Assembly: GCA_933207985.1 (NCBI GenBank)
Contig: OW240914.1
Coordinates: 208,277,777-208,341,776, forward strand
DNA from: Pelobates cultripes
Lineage: Eukaryota > Chordata > Amphibia > Anura > Pelobatidae
Direction of reading: 5' to 3'
DNA: 64,000 nt
Made by a program: the position numbers and the translations under genes. Positions within the stretch are counted from its first letter, which is position 1, and every line of letters starts with the position of its first letter. Positions 35,001 through 46,650 of this stretch are shown here, piece after piece. Under the pieces are notes generated by a model. It was not told where the DNA came from. It saw only the letters and a list, made by a program, of their open reading frames with translations, and made no database searches.

Positions 35001-36640
35001 AGGGAACTGTAGTAGTTCGCGAATGAATTACATATTTGCGTGGGTTTTAATAGCTTCTGGCCAGGGGACGCTAGAAGGTAGGGGATTTTGGTTTGGGCTT
35101 GCCTGTCTCTTAGTCTCTGGGCCAGTGCTTTACTAGCTCTCTTCCCCATTACAAAGGTTGTGGCTTTTAGTTTTTTGATTGCGTAGCTTGCTTTTTGGAA
35201 ATTTGCTATGTTGATGTTTCGTTGGAGTTTGGATATCTCATCTTGGATGCCTTTGGAGGGGGAGAGTTGGTTGGTTTTATGGAGGTCATGTAGTTTCTTC
35301 AGATTCTGAATATGTGTTGTGTGATATGTTTTCTTAAGGTAGGAGGCTCTGTGTATCAACAGTCCTCTGATCACCCGTTTGTGGGCCAGCCAAATGGTCA
35401 TGGGGGATATGTCTTGGGTGTCATTGTTATTGAAGTATGTCTGCATATCTTGTTGTAGCGACTGGGCAAACTCGGGGTCGTTTAGGAGTTGTTCATTCAA
35501 TCTCCAGGGGCTGCGGTTTTTGTAGTTATATTGGTCCTCAATAGTGAGTGTCACTGGGCTGTGGTCTGACCAGGTGGAAGTCCCTATCTCGCATGATCTC
35601 ACCCTGTTGAGGTGTGCACCCTGCAGTAGGAAGCCGTCTATCCTCCAATATGTGTTGTATACTTGTGAGAAATGGGTATATTCCGTCTTGTGGGTGCAGT
35701 GTTCGCCAGACGTCGTAGAGGCCAAATGCGTGTAAAAGTGTGGTCAAACATCTGCAGTGTTTGTGGAGTGTTTTAGATCTTTGTGACGAGTGCTTCGCTG
35801 TCGAGTCCATTAGGGGGTCTTCGAATTGGTTGAAGTCCCCACAATGGATAGTCGTGCTCGTCTGCAATTGTGCTACGAGTGTCAGTAGTGTTCTGAGGAA
35901 GCTGCCCTGATTTACATTCGGGAGGTACGCATTTATAATAGTGTAAGTGGAGTTGTTTATGGTGCATTTCAAGATAAGGTACCTGCCCTGTGGGTCTTGT
36001 CTCACCGTTATTTCTTCATACGCCAAATGGCGGCTGAGGAGGATTGAGACCCCTTTACTCTTTGTGGGGGCTGTTGCATGGTATTGGTGGAGATAGGTCG
36101 TTTTCCCTAGGACTGGATTGGAATTCCCTTGGAAGTGCATTTCCTGTAGGCAGATTATGTCGGCCTGTGAGGCCTTCAGTTCTCTGAGTAGGGTGTGTCT
36201 CTTGTGTGGGTTATTTAATCCTCTAACATTGTATGTGTAAATTTTCATCGTGTGAACAGTATGTGGTTTGTGCTATTCTGGTGCTGAGGTCTAAACTTGG
36301 TTTGTGTGGGTAGCATGAAGGTGTGGGGGCTTCCCATTGGGGAATATGGTTTGGAGCTCTCCTGTAGCATACTAGCCAGGGAGATCCCAGTGATCCTGGG
36401 CCCTGGTCACAGGATACCATTGTACGTGCGTATTGGTCCTGACCTAGAGGCAGGTTCGTAGTATTACATAACATATTCCAGACATCATGTTTCGATTGAC
36501 ATACCATTGTACAACATAACTTAAAAAACATTAACTTATAACTATAAACAGACACCACTATTGAGGTACCCATGAAATATGTATCGAAGGTAAGAGTGAA
36601 CCTTCTTATCCATTTCATTTTTAGCATTTTTTCTGCCTTT
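32049..36640 (-). mobile_element. L1/Tx1-type LINE, minus strand, 5'-truncated
   Basis: Holds a whole but broken ORF2 (36248 to 32528), a 3' UTR of about 480 bp and, on the minus strand, AAAAAATAAAAATTG then A-rich sequence near 32050-32095. Upstream of ORF2 only about 400 bp of non-coding element sequence remains and no ORF1 is seen. The C/G-rich coding part stands out against the flanks. The upper boundary is estimated. Confidence 0.8.
32528..36248 (-). pseudogene. LINE ORF2 (endonuclease and reverse transcriptase), frameshifted
   Basis: Starts MKIYTYNVRGLNNPHKR with ADIICLQEMHF, the APE-type endonuclease opening (the usual T of LQETHF is M). HCGDFNQF near 35840 and STWSDHSPVTL near 35560 are its later motifs. 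Reverse transcriptase: KAPGPDGL near 34820, [14 protein letters not shown] near 34500, [10 protein letters not shown] near 34310, FADDILL near 34205. Then WLGRIAAIKMTILPKILYLF near 33890, and the C-terminal CWRCQ...HRWWTC knuckle near 32880-32930. Frame changes occur near 35700, 34600, 34330, 34060 and 33550; it ends with TAG at 32528. The plus-strand LINE at 14434 has the same domain order but is clearly a different subfamily. Confidence 0.9.
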
Positions 36641-36679
36641 TTGACACACACTTGGAGATGATTCTGTATATCTTGCAAT

Positions 36680-36845
36680 TCTTATGTGTGCTACGGCAGT
36701 ATAACACCTAATATGTTGCTCAGCTATGTCATCTTAGTACAACAATATCCCCATGTGTACCTTTTTCAGGGATATGTGAATTTGAGACACACCAATATCA
36801 TATTTTGCAAAAGCGGATGCAGGGCCTAAGTCTCATTTTAACAGC
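36680..36845. repeat. fragment related to the TTAA element interior
   Basis: ATATGTTGCTCAGCTATGTC then ATCTTAGTACAACAATATCC and CCATGTGTACC parallel the TGTTCAGCAACATCTCC...CCCATGTACAGG block at 3660 and 50200. Confidence 0.55.
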
Positions 36846-37452
36846 TCATGATTGCAAATTACTTCTAAAAGGTAAAGGAGTAAACAGAGTAAGGAGGGGA
36901 AAACACTGCTTCCCAGCCAGGTCCAAAATATCTATCATTCTTTGAGAATTATTTGATGAAGCTCTCTCCGGTATAAACCCGTACTGATCATAGTGTATCA
37001 GGTAGGTCATCACTTGTTTGAATCTATTTGCTAAAATTGACAAGTACAATTTAATATCTATGTTCATCAACAAAAGTGGTCGATAATTAACAATTTCCGT
37101 GGGGTCTTTATCCTGTTTAACAATTTCCATGAGGTCTTTATTCCTTAGAGGCTTTTCTATTAAATGCCATTAGATTAAAAGCTAATGTCAGATTTGGTGC
37201 TTTTTAAATCATTTTATAAAAATTATTAGGGTAACCATCAGGACCAGGAGCTTTATATTTGTCCAAGTTGGCAATGGCTTTTTCTACTTCTAAAATATTT
37301 ATTTCTTGATTTAGTAGATTTAGTTGTTGGTCTGAGAGTTTAGCGATATTGCTTCGTTTTATATATTCTTCTATCCTAGCATTAAAAGTGTTAGATAATA
37401 GATTATACAGATCTTTATAGTACTCTTTGAAGGAGTTTCCAATTATATCTGG

Positions 37453-37467
37453 TGTAAGAATCACTTT
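37453..37467. repeat. 15-bp target duplication of the Penelope-like element, left copy
   Basis: TGTAAGAATCACTTT, identical at 39096-39110. On the minus strand it encodes KVILT of the LINE, which reads through when the insert is removed. Confidence 0.9.
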
Positions 37468-37757
37468 AGGTATACACAAAAATGAGGATGCAGCTGTGGA
37501 TCTACAAAAGAATATGGAACAAATAATAGTGTAACACTGTATAACAGGTAACAAATGCACTGTATTAGATATAACTCCCAGGATGGATGAATTAATGACG
37601 CCCAAGGGTGCCTCCCCTGATGTAGATGGGGGGGCGAAATCACTGCTTCTGCTCCCAGGAAAACGGAGTTGGACTCAGGATATGGAGTAAACAAATTCCT
37701 TATTTATTTAAAAATATAAAAGATAAATATATGTACAAGCTGTTATGGTACCAGGTC

Positions 37758-37789
37758 CTACGCGTTTTGTCCAAATGGACTTCTTCAGG
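37758..37789 (-). ncRNA. hammerhead-like ribozyme core, mutated
   Basis: The minus strand reads CCTGAAGAAGTCC, ATTT, GGACAAAACGCGTAGG. The hairpin GTCC/GGAC is stem II. The first core box is CTGAAGA instead of CTGATGA and the second is AAAA instead of GAAA. These two changes should stop cleavage. Hammerhead motifs in the terminal regions of Penelope-like elements are established knowledge. Confidence 0.6.
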
Positions 37790-38673
37790 GACCTCCTGGT
37801 ATTCAAGTGTGTAACAGCAGTTACAAATACAGATATACAATAAAAAAGTAAGCAGTAAAATCCCTCCCCCCTGAGTCCTTTCTTTTATACTGATGCTGAA
37901 TTCTTCTCATTGGTGCTTCCCAGGGCGTCAATTTCTTGATGCAGCTGTGGGTAATTAAATTTCCCGGGTTGTTTTGCTTCCGTGATGTAACTTCCGGTTT
38001 TCGGCAGTTGCCGTGATGTCACTTCTGGTTCGGCGATTGACTCCAATTGTATCCATGGGCATTTGCATTTCACTATAAGGATGTATGCGTTCCACCTGTA
38101 GCTCAATGTAATAGATAGGTTACTAATGGTAGCTCTTAGGGCTCAAAATAGGAAAAAAGGCACAAATATAAATCAATGCAAAATCGGGGCAATGATTTCT
38201 TGAGCAGAGAAGTTTGTTAGGGACAAACAAAGAGATCCACTTTCCTTAAATATATATATATATATATATGGATGGAAGGGTAAGATGTACTTAACCAAAT
38301 GGTTTATACATTACTTTTTCTAATTGGCAGGCACCATACAGATGATAGTTGTATTATGTGTTGGATGGTAGTCACTTCCATATAAAAGTATCAAGGAGTC
38401 TCTGAGTATTCACCTTTGTATTCTTACATATACATTTGCGTTTTGGATATGGAGATGCCAAATCTAAACATAAAGACTCATCTATATCCAAATTATATAA
38501 ATTATTGTATGTCAATGATTACGTGTTCTTCTCAGTATGCTTCCAATTTATTTTATCTTATATTCCAATTTAACATTTAAGATGTCGAATCACATTCTTT
38601 TTTGGAACAAAGTACCAGTTATGTGCTGTTTTATATTGGTCTTTATGTGTAGTATATGGCAATCCCATTTACA

Positions 38674-39042
38674 TTAGAGGAAGCAGATAATATCTATATC
38701 AGCGTTGAGACCTCCAGGTTCCAGGGTGCCCAATTGATGGATCCAGAAGGTCTCCCGCTGTGCTAACCTTTCCTCCCTATTGCCACCCCTCCAGTGGGGT
38801 TTAATATGTTCAATGCCAAAGCACTTAAGGGTCTGCCAGCTGAACAAGGGACAGTTATTACAATGGATCGGAACTGTGTGTTTAGTGTCTTTCCTGCATA
38901 TGTTGTTTTGGTGTTCCAAAAACCTAATTTTCAATTGCCTCTTGGTTTTTCCCACATACTGTTTGCCACACGGACACTGAAGTATATATACCACATGGTC
39001 CGTGTGGCATCCAATATGTCTAATAAGATAAGTGTTTCTCAC
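38674..39042 (-). pseudogene. GIY-YIG endonuclease end of a Penelope-like protein
   Basis: HVVYILQCPCGKQYVGKTKR gives the GIY...YIG pair (VYI and YVG), the CPCG between them typical of Penelope-like proteins, and the conserved T and R after it. RFLEHQNNI supplies the Arg and His of the active site. A WRGGNREERLAQRETFWIHQL block and the final GGLNADIDIICFL also fit the family C-terminus (the catalytic Glu would be in the QRETFW block). The frame ends in TAA at 38674. Upstream it is closed by TAA near 39052, so the reverse transcriptase part is gone or shifted. Confidence 0.88.
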
Positions 39043-40489
39043 CTCCTTGTTTTATGTGCAAGGGTGATTGTTTTTGTTCTATATATAAATACCATTGTAA
39101 GAATCACTTTGCCTGCTACTACAAGTTTACAGAATTTTTTTATCTGCCTTGATCTTCTTCTATTTTTTAGTGAGGTGTTTGACTTTATAATTTCTATAGT
39201 AGTATTTAAACCACAATTTGCGAAGATTATATTGCATTCTTAGTTTTAGCAATTGATTAATTTGTTCTTGCTGGTTTTTAAGCCTTATGTAAAATTCTGG
39301 AGAAGGATCAAGCTTAGCTCTGGCTGATAAATCATAACAATTCAGATATAAATCTGATATTTTAGAAGGATTCTGTTTTTGTTCCTGGCTGGCAAGTTTT
39401 ATCCAATAGCCTCTAATCACAAATTTAAATGTACACCAAAGGATATCTTTTGATATATCCTCTGTAGAATTTCTTTAAACAATAGTTTAGACATTTTTGT
39501 TATGTATTCTTTTGAATACATACGTTTCTGACTTCATTTCCAAGGGAAGGGAATTTTGTGAATCTGTACCTTTAATTCTAGAATTAAGATATCATGGTCT
39601 GACCAAGTGTTGCCTCTAATATAGATATCTTTCAGAGCCCCGACCAATTTTAAATCTCCCTACACATATCTAATCTAACAGGGGAACCAAATACTTTAGA
39701 AGTATGGGTAAAATCTTTATTGTTTGGATATAAACGCCAGCAATCATACAAATCATTACGTTTGCATAGTATGTTTAAAACAGCTGATTGTTTAATGACT
39801 CTTTTATCTATGGCCTGATGAGCTGGTAACCGTTTATCGATTTTAGGGTCTGATATACAATTAAAATCTCCTGCTAATTTTAAGATGCCTTTACATATAG
39901 AGTCAACTTGAGTTAATATTTTAGTAAGACACCTAACTGGGGATACATTAGGTAATTAAATATTTACTAGATATACAATTGACCATTGATTTGACAGACC
40001 AGTATTATAAACCTTCATGCAGTATCTGTTATCTGATGTATAAGTTTGAAATTGAGAGTATTAGAGACTATATTTATATTTATATATATACTTTTCCATT
40101 GAGCATGGTATTGTGTAGGAAACCCCTTTTGGAGGGTGAGTTTAAGCCCTGTGCATTGATAGATATCAACTTAAACATTTATCCTTCAACAGGTATATTG
40201 TCAGCAATTTCAGGATGGTCCAAGCAATCATACACACATACAACATAAAACACAATACAGCTAGATTAAATAAAAGTGATCTAGCAGTATCTGTAAGAGC
40301 CAAGGCATCACTAAAGTGATACCTATGTTTATTAGGATTATTGAAGAGCTCAATATCTCAGTACTGTATGGTACTCATATGGAGGAGAGTCTTCTTAGAG
40401 AAAAAAAACAAAACCCAAAACTCAAAAATAAAAATAAACAAATGAAACCCAATAAAGACTAATATCCTAATACTTTAGTCAACCCTAAC

Positions 40490-40950
40490 CATCAAAAAAT
40501 TTCAATAAAAACTTCCTTAGTTTTTCTACAGAGACATCTTCTTCTGAACGATAAATTTTGGATTCCATATCGTATTGTGACTCTTTTATTGTTTGAAATT
40601 GCATAACCCTTGCTTTTTCTTGTTCTTCTATGGTTTGTATTCTCTGATTAATGGCAGAGAGGTCTTTTTTTAAATCAGTGAACTTCAGATATATTTCATT
40701 TTTTATTTCACTAACCGTTGACTCTAGACATTATTTAAAAAAATTGGGAGTGATCGAGTTAGCGGTTGTTTCCTGGTCTATTTTAGTCTAGGGATGTTGA
40801 ATGGACATCTCAGAAAAGGATCTGTCATCACCTTCTACAGGTGTTTGTGGTATAAAAAAGGCTGATAATCTTTTTTCTTGTTTTTGATTTTTCTTCTCAG
40901 TTTCGGTAGAATTATTTGTGTCTTGTGTCTGTTTAGAAGACATCTTAATA
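40490..40950 (-). pseudogene. LINE ORF1 remnant (coiled-coil part)
   Basis: MSSKQTQDTNNSTETEKKNQ starts at 40946, a Ser/Gln/Lys-rich N-terminus, followed after a stop near 40788 by ESTVSEIKNEIYLKFTDLKK and LSAINQRIQTIEEQEKARVM, a heptad-like coiled coil as in L1-type ORF1 proteins. The RRM-like domain is missing. Stops near 40788 and 40735. Confidence 0.65.
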
Positions 40951-41049
40951 GGGAGCAATGAAGTTATAACTGGTTCAGCAAACAAAAATAAATAAATTAA
41001 TAAAAGTGATAGGGACAGTTCCAGCAAGAACAGATAGATAGGCAGACAT

Positions 41050-41613
41050 GCTCCAAGTTCAGAATTTGCCTTTGCAAATGTTTATTGATTTATAATAATG
41101 TAGTTTGTATCATATATCTTGTTATTTGTGTAAGAAGATTAGTTCTTTAATTAATAATTCTATAATGGAGAGTTAGAGATGGACCAAATTTATGGATCAG
41201 GTTGCCTATACCGGAAAATTATAGTGCCGTGATCTGTATTTGATGTAATAGGCAGTGATCAACCAACGTCCCTGAACTGTTTAGAAATTTTTCAACTGAG
41301 ATATCTTTTAATTAACTTAATTAAGCAGTACAAGTGGTGTCTGAGATTTTGGTCCTTTGATAAATGTTTGACTTGTAAGAATGTAAGTAATACCAGGTTC
41401 CAAAACTATTAGCTTTATTGTCAGCCCATCTTTATTTAGACCAGGGTTTAAAAACTCCAGACCTGCTTCTAGCAAACAAAAAGAAAATCTCAACAGGAGG
41501 GGAAAAAAAAAAAACCACAAAAAAAAGAAAAAAAAAGTCCAAACTCAATCTGTCTTGTCAGACATATCAGCAAGAAATAAGCCCTTAAAGGCCTGTGGCC
41601 AAAGAGTATAAAG
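41050..41613. other. no recognised feature
   Basis: AT-rich sequence beyond the LINE ORF1 remnant, possibly its 5' region. An A-run lies at 41503-41540. Confidence 0.35.
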
Positions 41614-41785
41614 GGTTCTCAACCCAGTCCTCAAGGACCCCCGGACTGTCCAGGATTTAGGGATTACCCTGCTGTGTCTAATGTGTTTTTAGGGGGGAGG
41701 GGGAACAAACACTTTAGACACAACAGGGTAATCCCTAAATCCTGGACTGGTAGGGGGTCCTTGAGGACTGGGTTGAGAACCCCTG
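41614..41785. mobile_element. 172-bp hAT-type fold-back MITE
   Basis: Nearly the whole element is an inverted repeat: GGTTCTCAACCCAGTCCTCA at the left against TGAGGACTGGGTTGAGAACC at the right, with AGGATTTAGGGATTACCCTG mirrored too. An 8-bp GTATAAAG duplication (41606-41613, 41786-41793) fits hAT insertion. The right tip CAGGGGTTCTCAA is complete; the left tip lacks the first bases. Confidence 0.9.
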
Positions 41786-41793
41786 GTATAAAG

Positions 41794-42304
41794 GAATACA
41801 CATAAACTTGTTACTCACGAGCTGTCGAAACCTGCTCGGTATTTCCACCTGAAGGACCCCTTTACAAAGGAGGCAGGTAAAGGAGACTGCTTGAAGCACA
41901 CGAGTTTTGGGATTTTAGCTGAAATTGGTTAACTTGAAGATAGCGCTCTCTCACCAAGATTAATTTCCTCAAGTAGTGCATCGTTTTTCCCTGTTCTTTG
42001 CTTGGGCTGTTTAGGCTGCTTAGGCTGCTTGGGCGCATGGTGTAACATGGTGTAAATCAGATTGTATGCTTATATCCTTCTAAGGTCTTACAGGGCATTA
42101 AGTGCAGATCATAGAAAGCGGCATTGGCATTCATCCGACATGATCTGACAAGATGACTGCCGTATTTATAGTAAGGTTTTTTTTAAAGGATGTTTCCAGT
42201 TTTTTTTTTTTTTTAATAATGTCCTTGTGAATTCACCACAGACCCATTTTTGTTTGTCTAAAGGGGTGTGCAGATACGTTTATTGGTAAGTATGAGTACA
42301 ATGC
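41794..42304. other. no recognised feature
   Basis: Contains a short repeat GGCTGCTTAGGCTGCTTGGG near 42012. No gene seen. Confidence 0.35.
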
Positions 42305-42312
42305 AACTAGTG

Positions 42313-43160
42313 CAGCGTTTCTCAATTGTGGTTCTGCCACAATTTCGGGAAACAAAATGACTGCCACAATAATTGAGGCAGGAGGTGAGGGAGCAGGGGA
42401 GAGTGCTCCCTCGCCGACCGCCTTGATTATCACAGCAGCCATTATTGCCATTATCACATCACGCCTCCGGCATCACTAAGAGGTGCACAAGGGAGCCGAC
42501 CAGAAAGATCACTGCTCCTTCGCCACCCGCACACCAGCCATTCATCCTAGGGAAGCCCAGGAAATGCACGCCAGCCGCTCATCCCCGCAGCCCCACTGGA
42601 CCCTAGGGACTACACACCAGCCGTTCAGCCCAGCAGCCCCACTGGACCCCGGGGAAATAGAGACTCCATGCCAGCACTCCCAAATGTAGGGAGGCTGGGT
42701 GGAGTGAAATTTTAAAAAATAAATAAATTGTGTTTGTCTGTTAATGTGTTTGCATGTGTGTTTGCCAGTGAGTGTGTGTGCATGTGTGTTTGTCACTGAG
42801 AGTGTATGTGTGTTTGTCAGTGAGAGTGTATATGTGCTTGTCAGTGAGAGTGTATATGTGTTTTTTTATATTTGTGTCTGTCAAAGAGTATGTGTGTTTG
42901 TCAGTGAGAGTCTATGTGTGTATGTCAAAGAGTATGTGTGTCTGAGTGTGTCTCAGTGTGTATATCTGTGTGTCAAGGTTTGTGTGTGTGTATGTCAGTA
43001 TGTGTGTTTTGGTGTGTGTGTGTGTGTATGTGCCAGTGTGTATCAGTGTATGTCAGTGTGTGTGTATTTGAGTGTGTGTCAGTGTGTGTATATGACACTG
43101 TGTGTATGTGGTCCACAATGTTGATAGGGTTTCACGGGAAAAATTAATTGGGAACCCCTG
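42313..43160. mobile_element. non-autonomous hAT element with TG minisatellite
   Basis: Ends CAGCGTTTCTCAATTG and, from the right inward, CAGGGGTTCCCAATTAAT, flanked by the 8-bp duplication AACTAGTG (42305-42312, 43161-43168). The left half is GC-rich and shares GAGAGTGCTCCCTCGC and CAGCACTCCCAAATGTAGGG blocks with 46270-46540 and 57990-58070. The right half (42725-43110) is a GTCAGTGAGAGTGTATGTGT array. Cysteine/valine-rich frames there are microsatellite artefacts. Confidence 0.88.
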
Positions 43161-43274
43161 AACTAGTGTGATGTAAATTCATAGGAGTGAGAGTTTAAGC
43201 TTTTTTTATATACAAGAAAATATGTCCTTATAAAAGTTGAGCGTAAATAATTAAATGTGCAAGTGTTATAGTTG

Positions 43275-43275
<1 letters not shown>

Positions 43276-43321
<46 letters not shown>
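43276..43321. repeat. (AT)n microsatellite
   Basis: Pure AT run. Confidence 0.97.
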
Positions 43322-43322
<1 letters not shown>

Positions 43323-43450
43323 TAGAAGCTCTGATATATCACTATATCCTGATGAAGGGAGATGTCAGCTCAAAACATTTATAGTTAGTAGTGGCCTTGC
43401 TACAGGCAGACCAGTAAGTGAAATGCACAATAAACTACACTAGTGAACGT
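43322..43450 (+). repeat. repeat with hammerhead-like motif
   Basis: At 43348-43380 the plus strand reads CCTGATGAAGGGAGATGTCA then GCTCAAAACATTT. The CTGATGA box is intact, GAG/CTC can pair as stem II, and GAAA has become AAAA. It follows an AT microsatellite directly, as does the similar repeat near 6760. Confidence 0.5.
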
Positions 43451-46085
43451 TACTTACAGAGTTTACCTCAGAGTGACTAATGGATGCTTTAGAACAGCAT
43501 AGCAAATAATTAAACAGTGATTTGTCCAGCACCTACCCTTTTTGAGTGCATTATGTTTTTTATGCATTTTATTCAAATAAAGGGTAATTCACTTCTCTGT
43601 TGTGCTTGTCCTGTAGAGTAGAAAAATAAAGATTTTAAAAAAAGATTTTTTTTTTTTCCCTAAACAATAAATTGTTTGAGATGAATTATAAAATTTAGGT
43701 AAAAATAGTCAGCTGTGACTTTAATTTAGTTGGAGAATATTTCTAAAACAGCTACTTTATCTTAAAATTGCATACTTGGTTTTCAATTCAGTAAAATATT
43801 TGCAAATAAATCCCTAATTAGGTGGACTACTAAACATCATCCCAACGGAATTTAAATGTGACAGACATTAACAATGATACTCTGCAAAGCTGTTCTGTTC
43901 ACAGCCCCTGATTTACAGATTTGCCTTTATACCAAAAAAAAACTAAGGGATATTAATTAGGAAGAATTTATATAATTAATTTAAAACAAAATAAGCACAT
44001 CAGTTTCCTTTCCAATCAACACCTTACATTATGAAACTTTGCTGTGAATGCATGCTCTCATTATTTTTATACTTTTACTTGTACTATGAATGAGTCAATA
44101 AATCACTTTCACTGAAAGTTTAATTCTGTGAAATAGCAATGCTAATATATATCAAGTGTTAATGGCACACTCAGTCTGGAGCTGACATACATTATTAAAT
44201 GCCTTAATCATAAAACATCATTATACAAAAATTATATATATTTATAAATAAAACAACTTTTGGAGCCCCTATAATGACTCAATCAGAGCAGGAAGTAGCT
44301 CTTAACCATGTTAGTCCCTCTTCCTGCAGTCACTAAGCATGAATGGACATGTTGAAAGGGATGTTAAAATGCTGTATAAGATCTGGAGAGTGAGGGAATG
44401 ATGCAGATGTGAATCACTGAGCACTGTTAGAAATAAATACATGTATAGGTTTATTCACTAAAGTGAGAATTATTTGGAATCTGACATGAATTCAAAGGGA
44501 AAAAAAGTGAATTTTAAATGTAAGGCCAACATAGCCAATATGAATAATTTAATGAAGTCAGCTATGCTTCCAGTTTGACTAATTTGGATGTAATTTAAAA
44601 TTCACTTTAAATTCTCAACAATTCTTACTTTAGTGGAAAACTATGTAATTGTAAAACAAGTTTTGTGTTGGATGTGTAGTTAGTTTTGAGAAACATTGTG
44701 TTTTGTATTTAGGGTGGGGGAGTAAAAGACCAAGAAGGGGGGGGGGGTGAAATTATAATGTTATTTCTGTAGGGATGTGGATATATGGTAGGTAATCTGT
44801 GTACCCAATTATGCATATGCAAGAGGTTCCAGTCTATTCATAATGTGGTGATTGTTCTCTTTTAAGGCAACATATGTAGAAGAGAACACAGAAGTGAGGA
44901 TACATAGGGTCTTACTTGAAGCTAACTACTGTTGAGATCAAGATGTGGATCCATCATATGTTAAGATGCGAAGCTTTGGAGGGATGTGGGTTATAGTATG
45001 TTTGAAAACTAGCAAAGTTCCTACCACATATCTATGGTATCATTATCCAAGAAATAATGCAGCAATGATCACCATTCAGTTTGGACGGTAATAATACTGG
45101 CAATATGGAAGTGTAAATTCACATTATCAATGCAAGCGAAGAGGGGGCGATCTTTAGGTGCCGGCAATTGCCCTCAATTTTGTCAAATGATACTTAAATT
45201 GTTTCACAGAAAAGTGGGACAGAGCAGTTTTTATGATGCTTAGAATGCCTCTTAAAGGTAAATAGTGTTTTTATTCAGATAACATAATTGCAATTACTAA
45301 AGATAAAGCTAAGATCATTAAATAAATAATGAAAAATATGCTCTAGCACTGTAGCTTCCCTGAATTACAATTCTCATTATGCTTTGATTGTGAAATGAAA
45401 TGTGTAATATAAATAAGTTGCTTTACTCTAGGTTTCCTTACCCCAGTTGAATAAAACAAGTTGATAGTTTTTCTAGATGTCAAACATTAGAATTGTATGG
45501 CTAAAGAAAACTGACAAAACTGTTAAGCATATTGTCAAGCTGTCTGGTCCACAGGGGTGACTACAAGACACACAATAAATAAGAATTCACCAGCCACTGA
45601 CTCCTGAATTACATGATCTCCTGAAGGAGATTTATTCTAAAGTTATTGCTATGGAGACCTTATCCTGTAGCTAACCATACCTGATGCATTGTTCATTCAT
45701 CATTAAATGAAAACGTATCCACTATTAGAAAATGTTACAATTCAATCTCTCTTCAACATGAATTTAGAGTGGATTATAATGGTCTTTACTTTATTTCTTT
45801 TTTATTAGCACACTGTGACTCTTATAAATAAGTCTGTTGCTGACTTGGACATAATTGGTGTAATGGTAGACCCTTTTTCATAACTGATGTATATGTTTCA
45901 GTGTTGTAAGTTTTCTTTAATTTATGTTTTTGATTTTGAAATTACCTAATATATTCTCTTGTGATCAGAAAACACATCTAAAATGCCATCAATCTTACCA
46001 ACCAGTACTTTACTGATTCTTTAAAGAGGTCTATGTCACATCTCTGGAACTTACACAAATATATTTCTTTTAGATTTGTGCTAAA
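43451..46085. other. long intron-like AT-rich stretch, no feature
   Basis: No repeat, exon or RNA gene recognised, apart from short A/T and G runs (for example G near 44738). It is the longest repeat-poor part of the window. Confidence 0.4.
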
Positions 46086-46090
46086 GACAG

Positions 46091-46613
46091 TGGCGTACAT
46101 ATTGGGGTCGCTGGGGTCGCTGGGGTCGCGGCTGCGACCAGGCCCGGCCCACCATGCGACCCGGTATGTACCCAGTGTGGCCAGCCTCTTCTCCTGGGGG
46201 GCCCAGGAGCTGGCCACCTCAGGGCCCCCCGTGGCTGGCCCTGGTGTGACCGGGCGGGCGGACTGGTGGGCGCGAGAGGGAGCACTCTCCCCTGAGTGCT
46301 CCCTCTTCAGCTCCCTTGCACACTACACTGATACCAGAGCCGGAATATGACGTCATATTCCGGCTCTGGCATCAGTAAGTGGCGCGCGAGGGAGCTGAAC
46401 AGGAAGCACTCAGGGGAGAGTGCTCCCTCGCACGCCCGCCAGCCCGTCTGCCCGGTCACACCAGGGCCAGCCTCAGGGGGGTCCTGAGGTGACACCACTG
46501 TACCCCAGGGAATCCCCTCAGCACTCCCAAAGGTAGGGAGGCTAGGGGATTAAATTTTTTATAAAAGTGTGTCTGTGTGTGTGTTAGTGTTAGTGTGTGT
46601 GTTAGTGTTAGAG

Positions 46614-46650
<37 letters not shown>

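Larger units (their letters stand above)
37468..39095 (-). mobile_element. Penelope-like element, 5'-truncated
   Basis: The 1628-bp insert carries only the C-terminal GIY-YIG part of a Penelope-like polyprotein, then about 1.2 kb of 3' non-coding sequence with a hammerhead-like motif at 37758-37789. Penelope-like elements use a telomerase-related reverse transcriptase with a C-terminal GIY-YIG endonuclease. The reverse transcriptase is lost by 5' truncation. The perfect 15-bp duplication supports a single insertion event. Confidence 0.88.
36890..40000 (-). pseudogene. LINE ORF2 remnant, interrupted
   Basis: Readable pieces on the minus strand: GDFNCISDPKIDKRLP near 39850, GQTMIS (from a decayed WSDH region) near 39595, WIKLASQEQKQNPSK near 39400, LKNQQEQINQLLKLR near 39270, KVILTPDIIGNSFKEYYKDL near 37470-37410, YKAPGPDGYPNNFYK near 37250, IVNYRPLLLMNIDIKLYLSI near 37090, and QYGFIPERASS near 36985. 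The sequence then loses similarity where SLDAEKAFD should follow. The 27-bp phrase around AACAATTTCC...GAGGTCTTTAT is doubled at 37087-37142. Many stops and frame changes. Confidence 0.8.
36846..41027 (-). mobile_element. older L1/Tx1-type LINE, minus strand, split by a Penelope-like element
   Basis: From high to low coordinates: an ORF1 remnant near 40950-40490, endonuclease remnant near 40000-39500, the ORF2 middle part at 39420-39110, the Penelope insertion, then the reverse transcriptase start at 37467-36890. The element is 3'-truncated inside the reverse transcriptase and is much more decayed than the LINE at 32049-36640. Confidence 0.8.

Noticed and set aside
35544..35735. Plus-strand frames within 32500-36250
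   Set aside because: Shadows of the minus-strand LINE ORF2.
42744..43147. Cysteine-rich secreted protein (repeated CVCV)
   Set aside because: Translation of a TG microsatellite; the same artefact occurs at 46621-47087 and 47698-47880.
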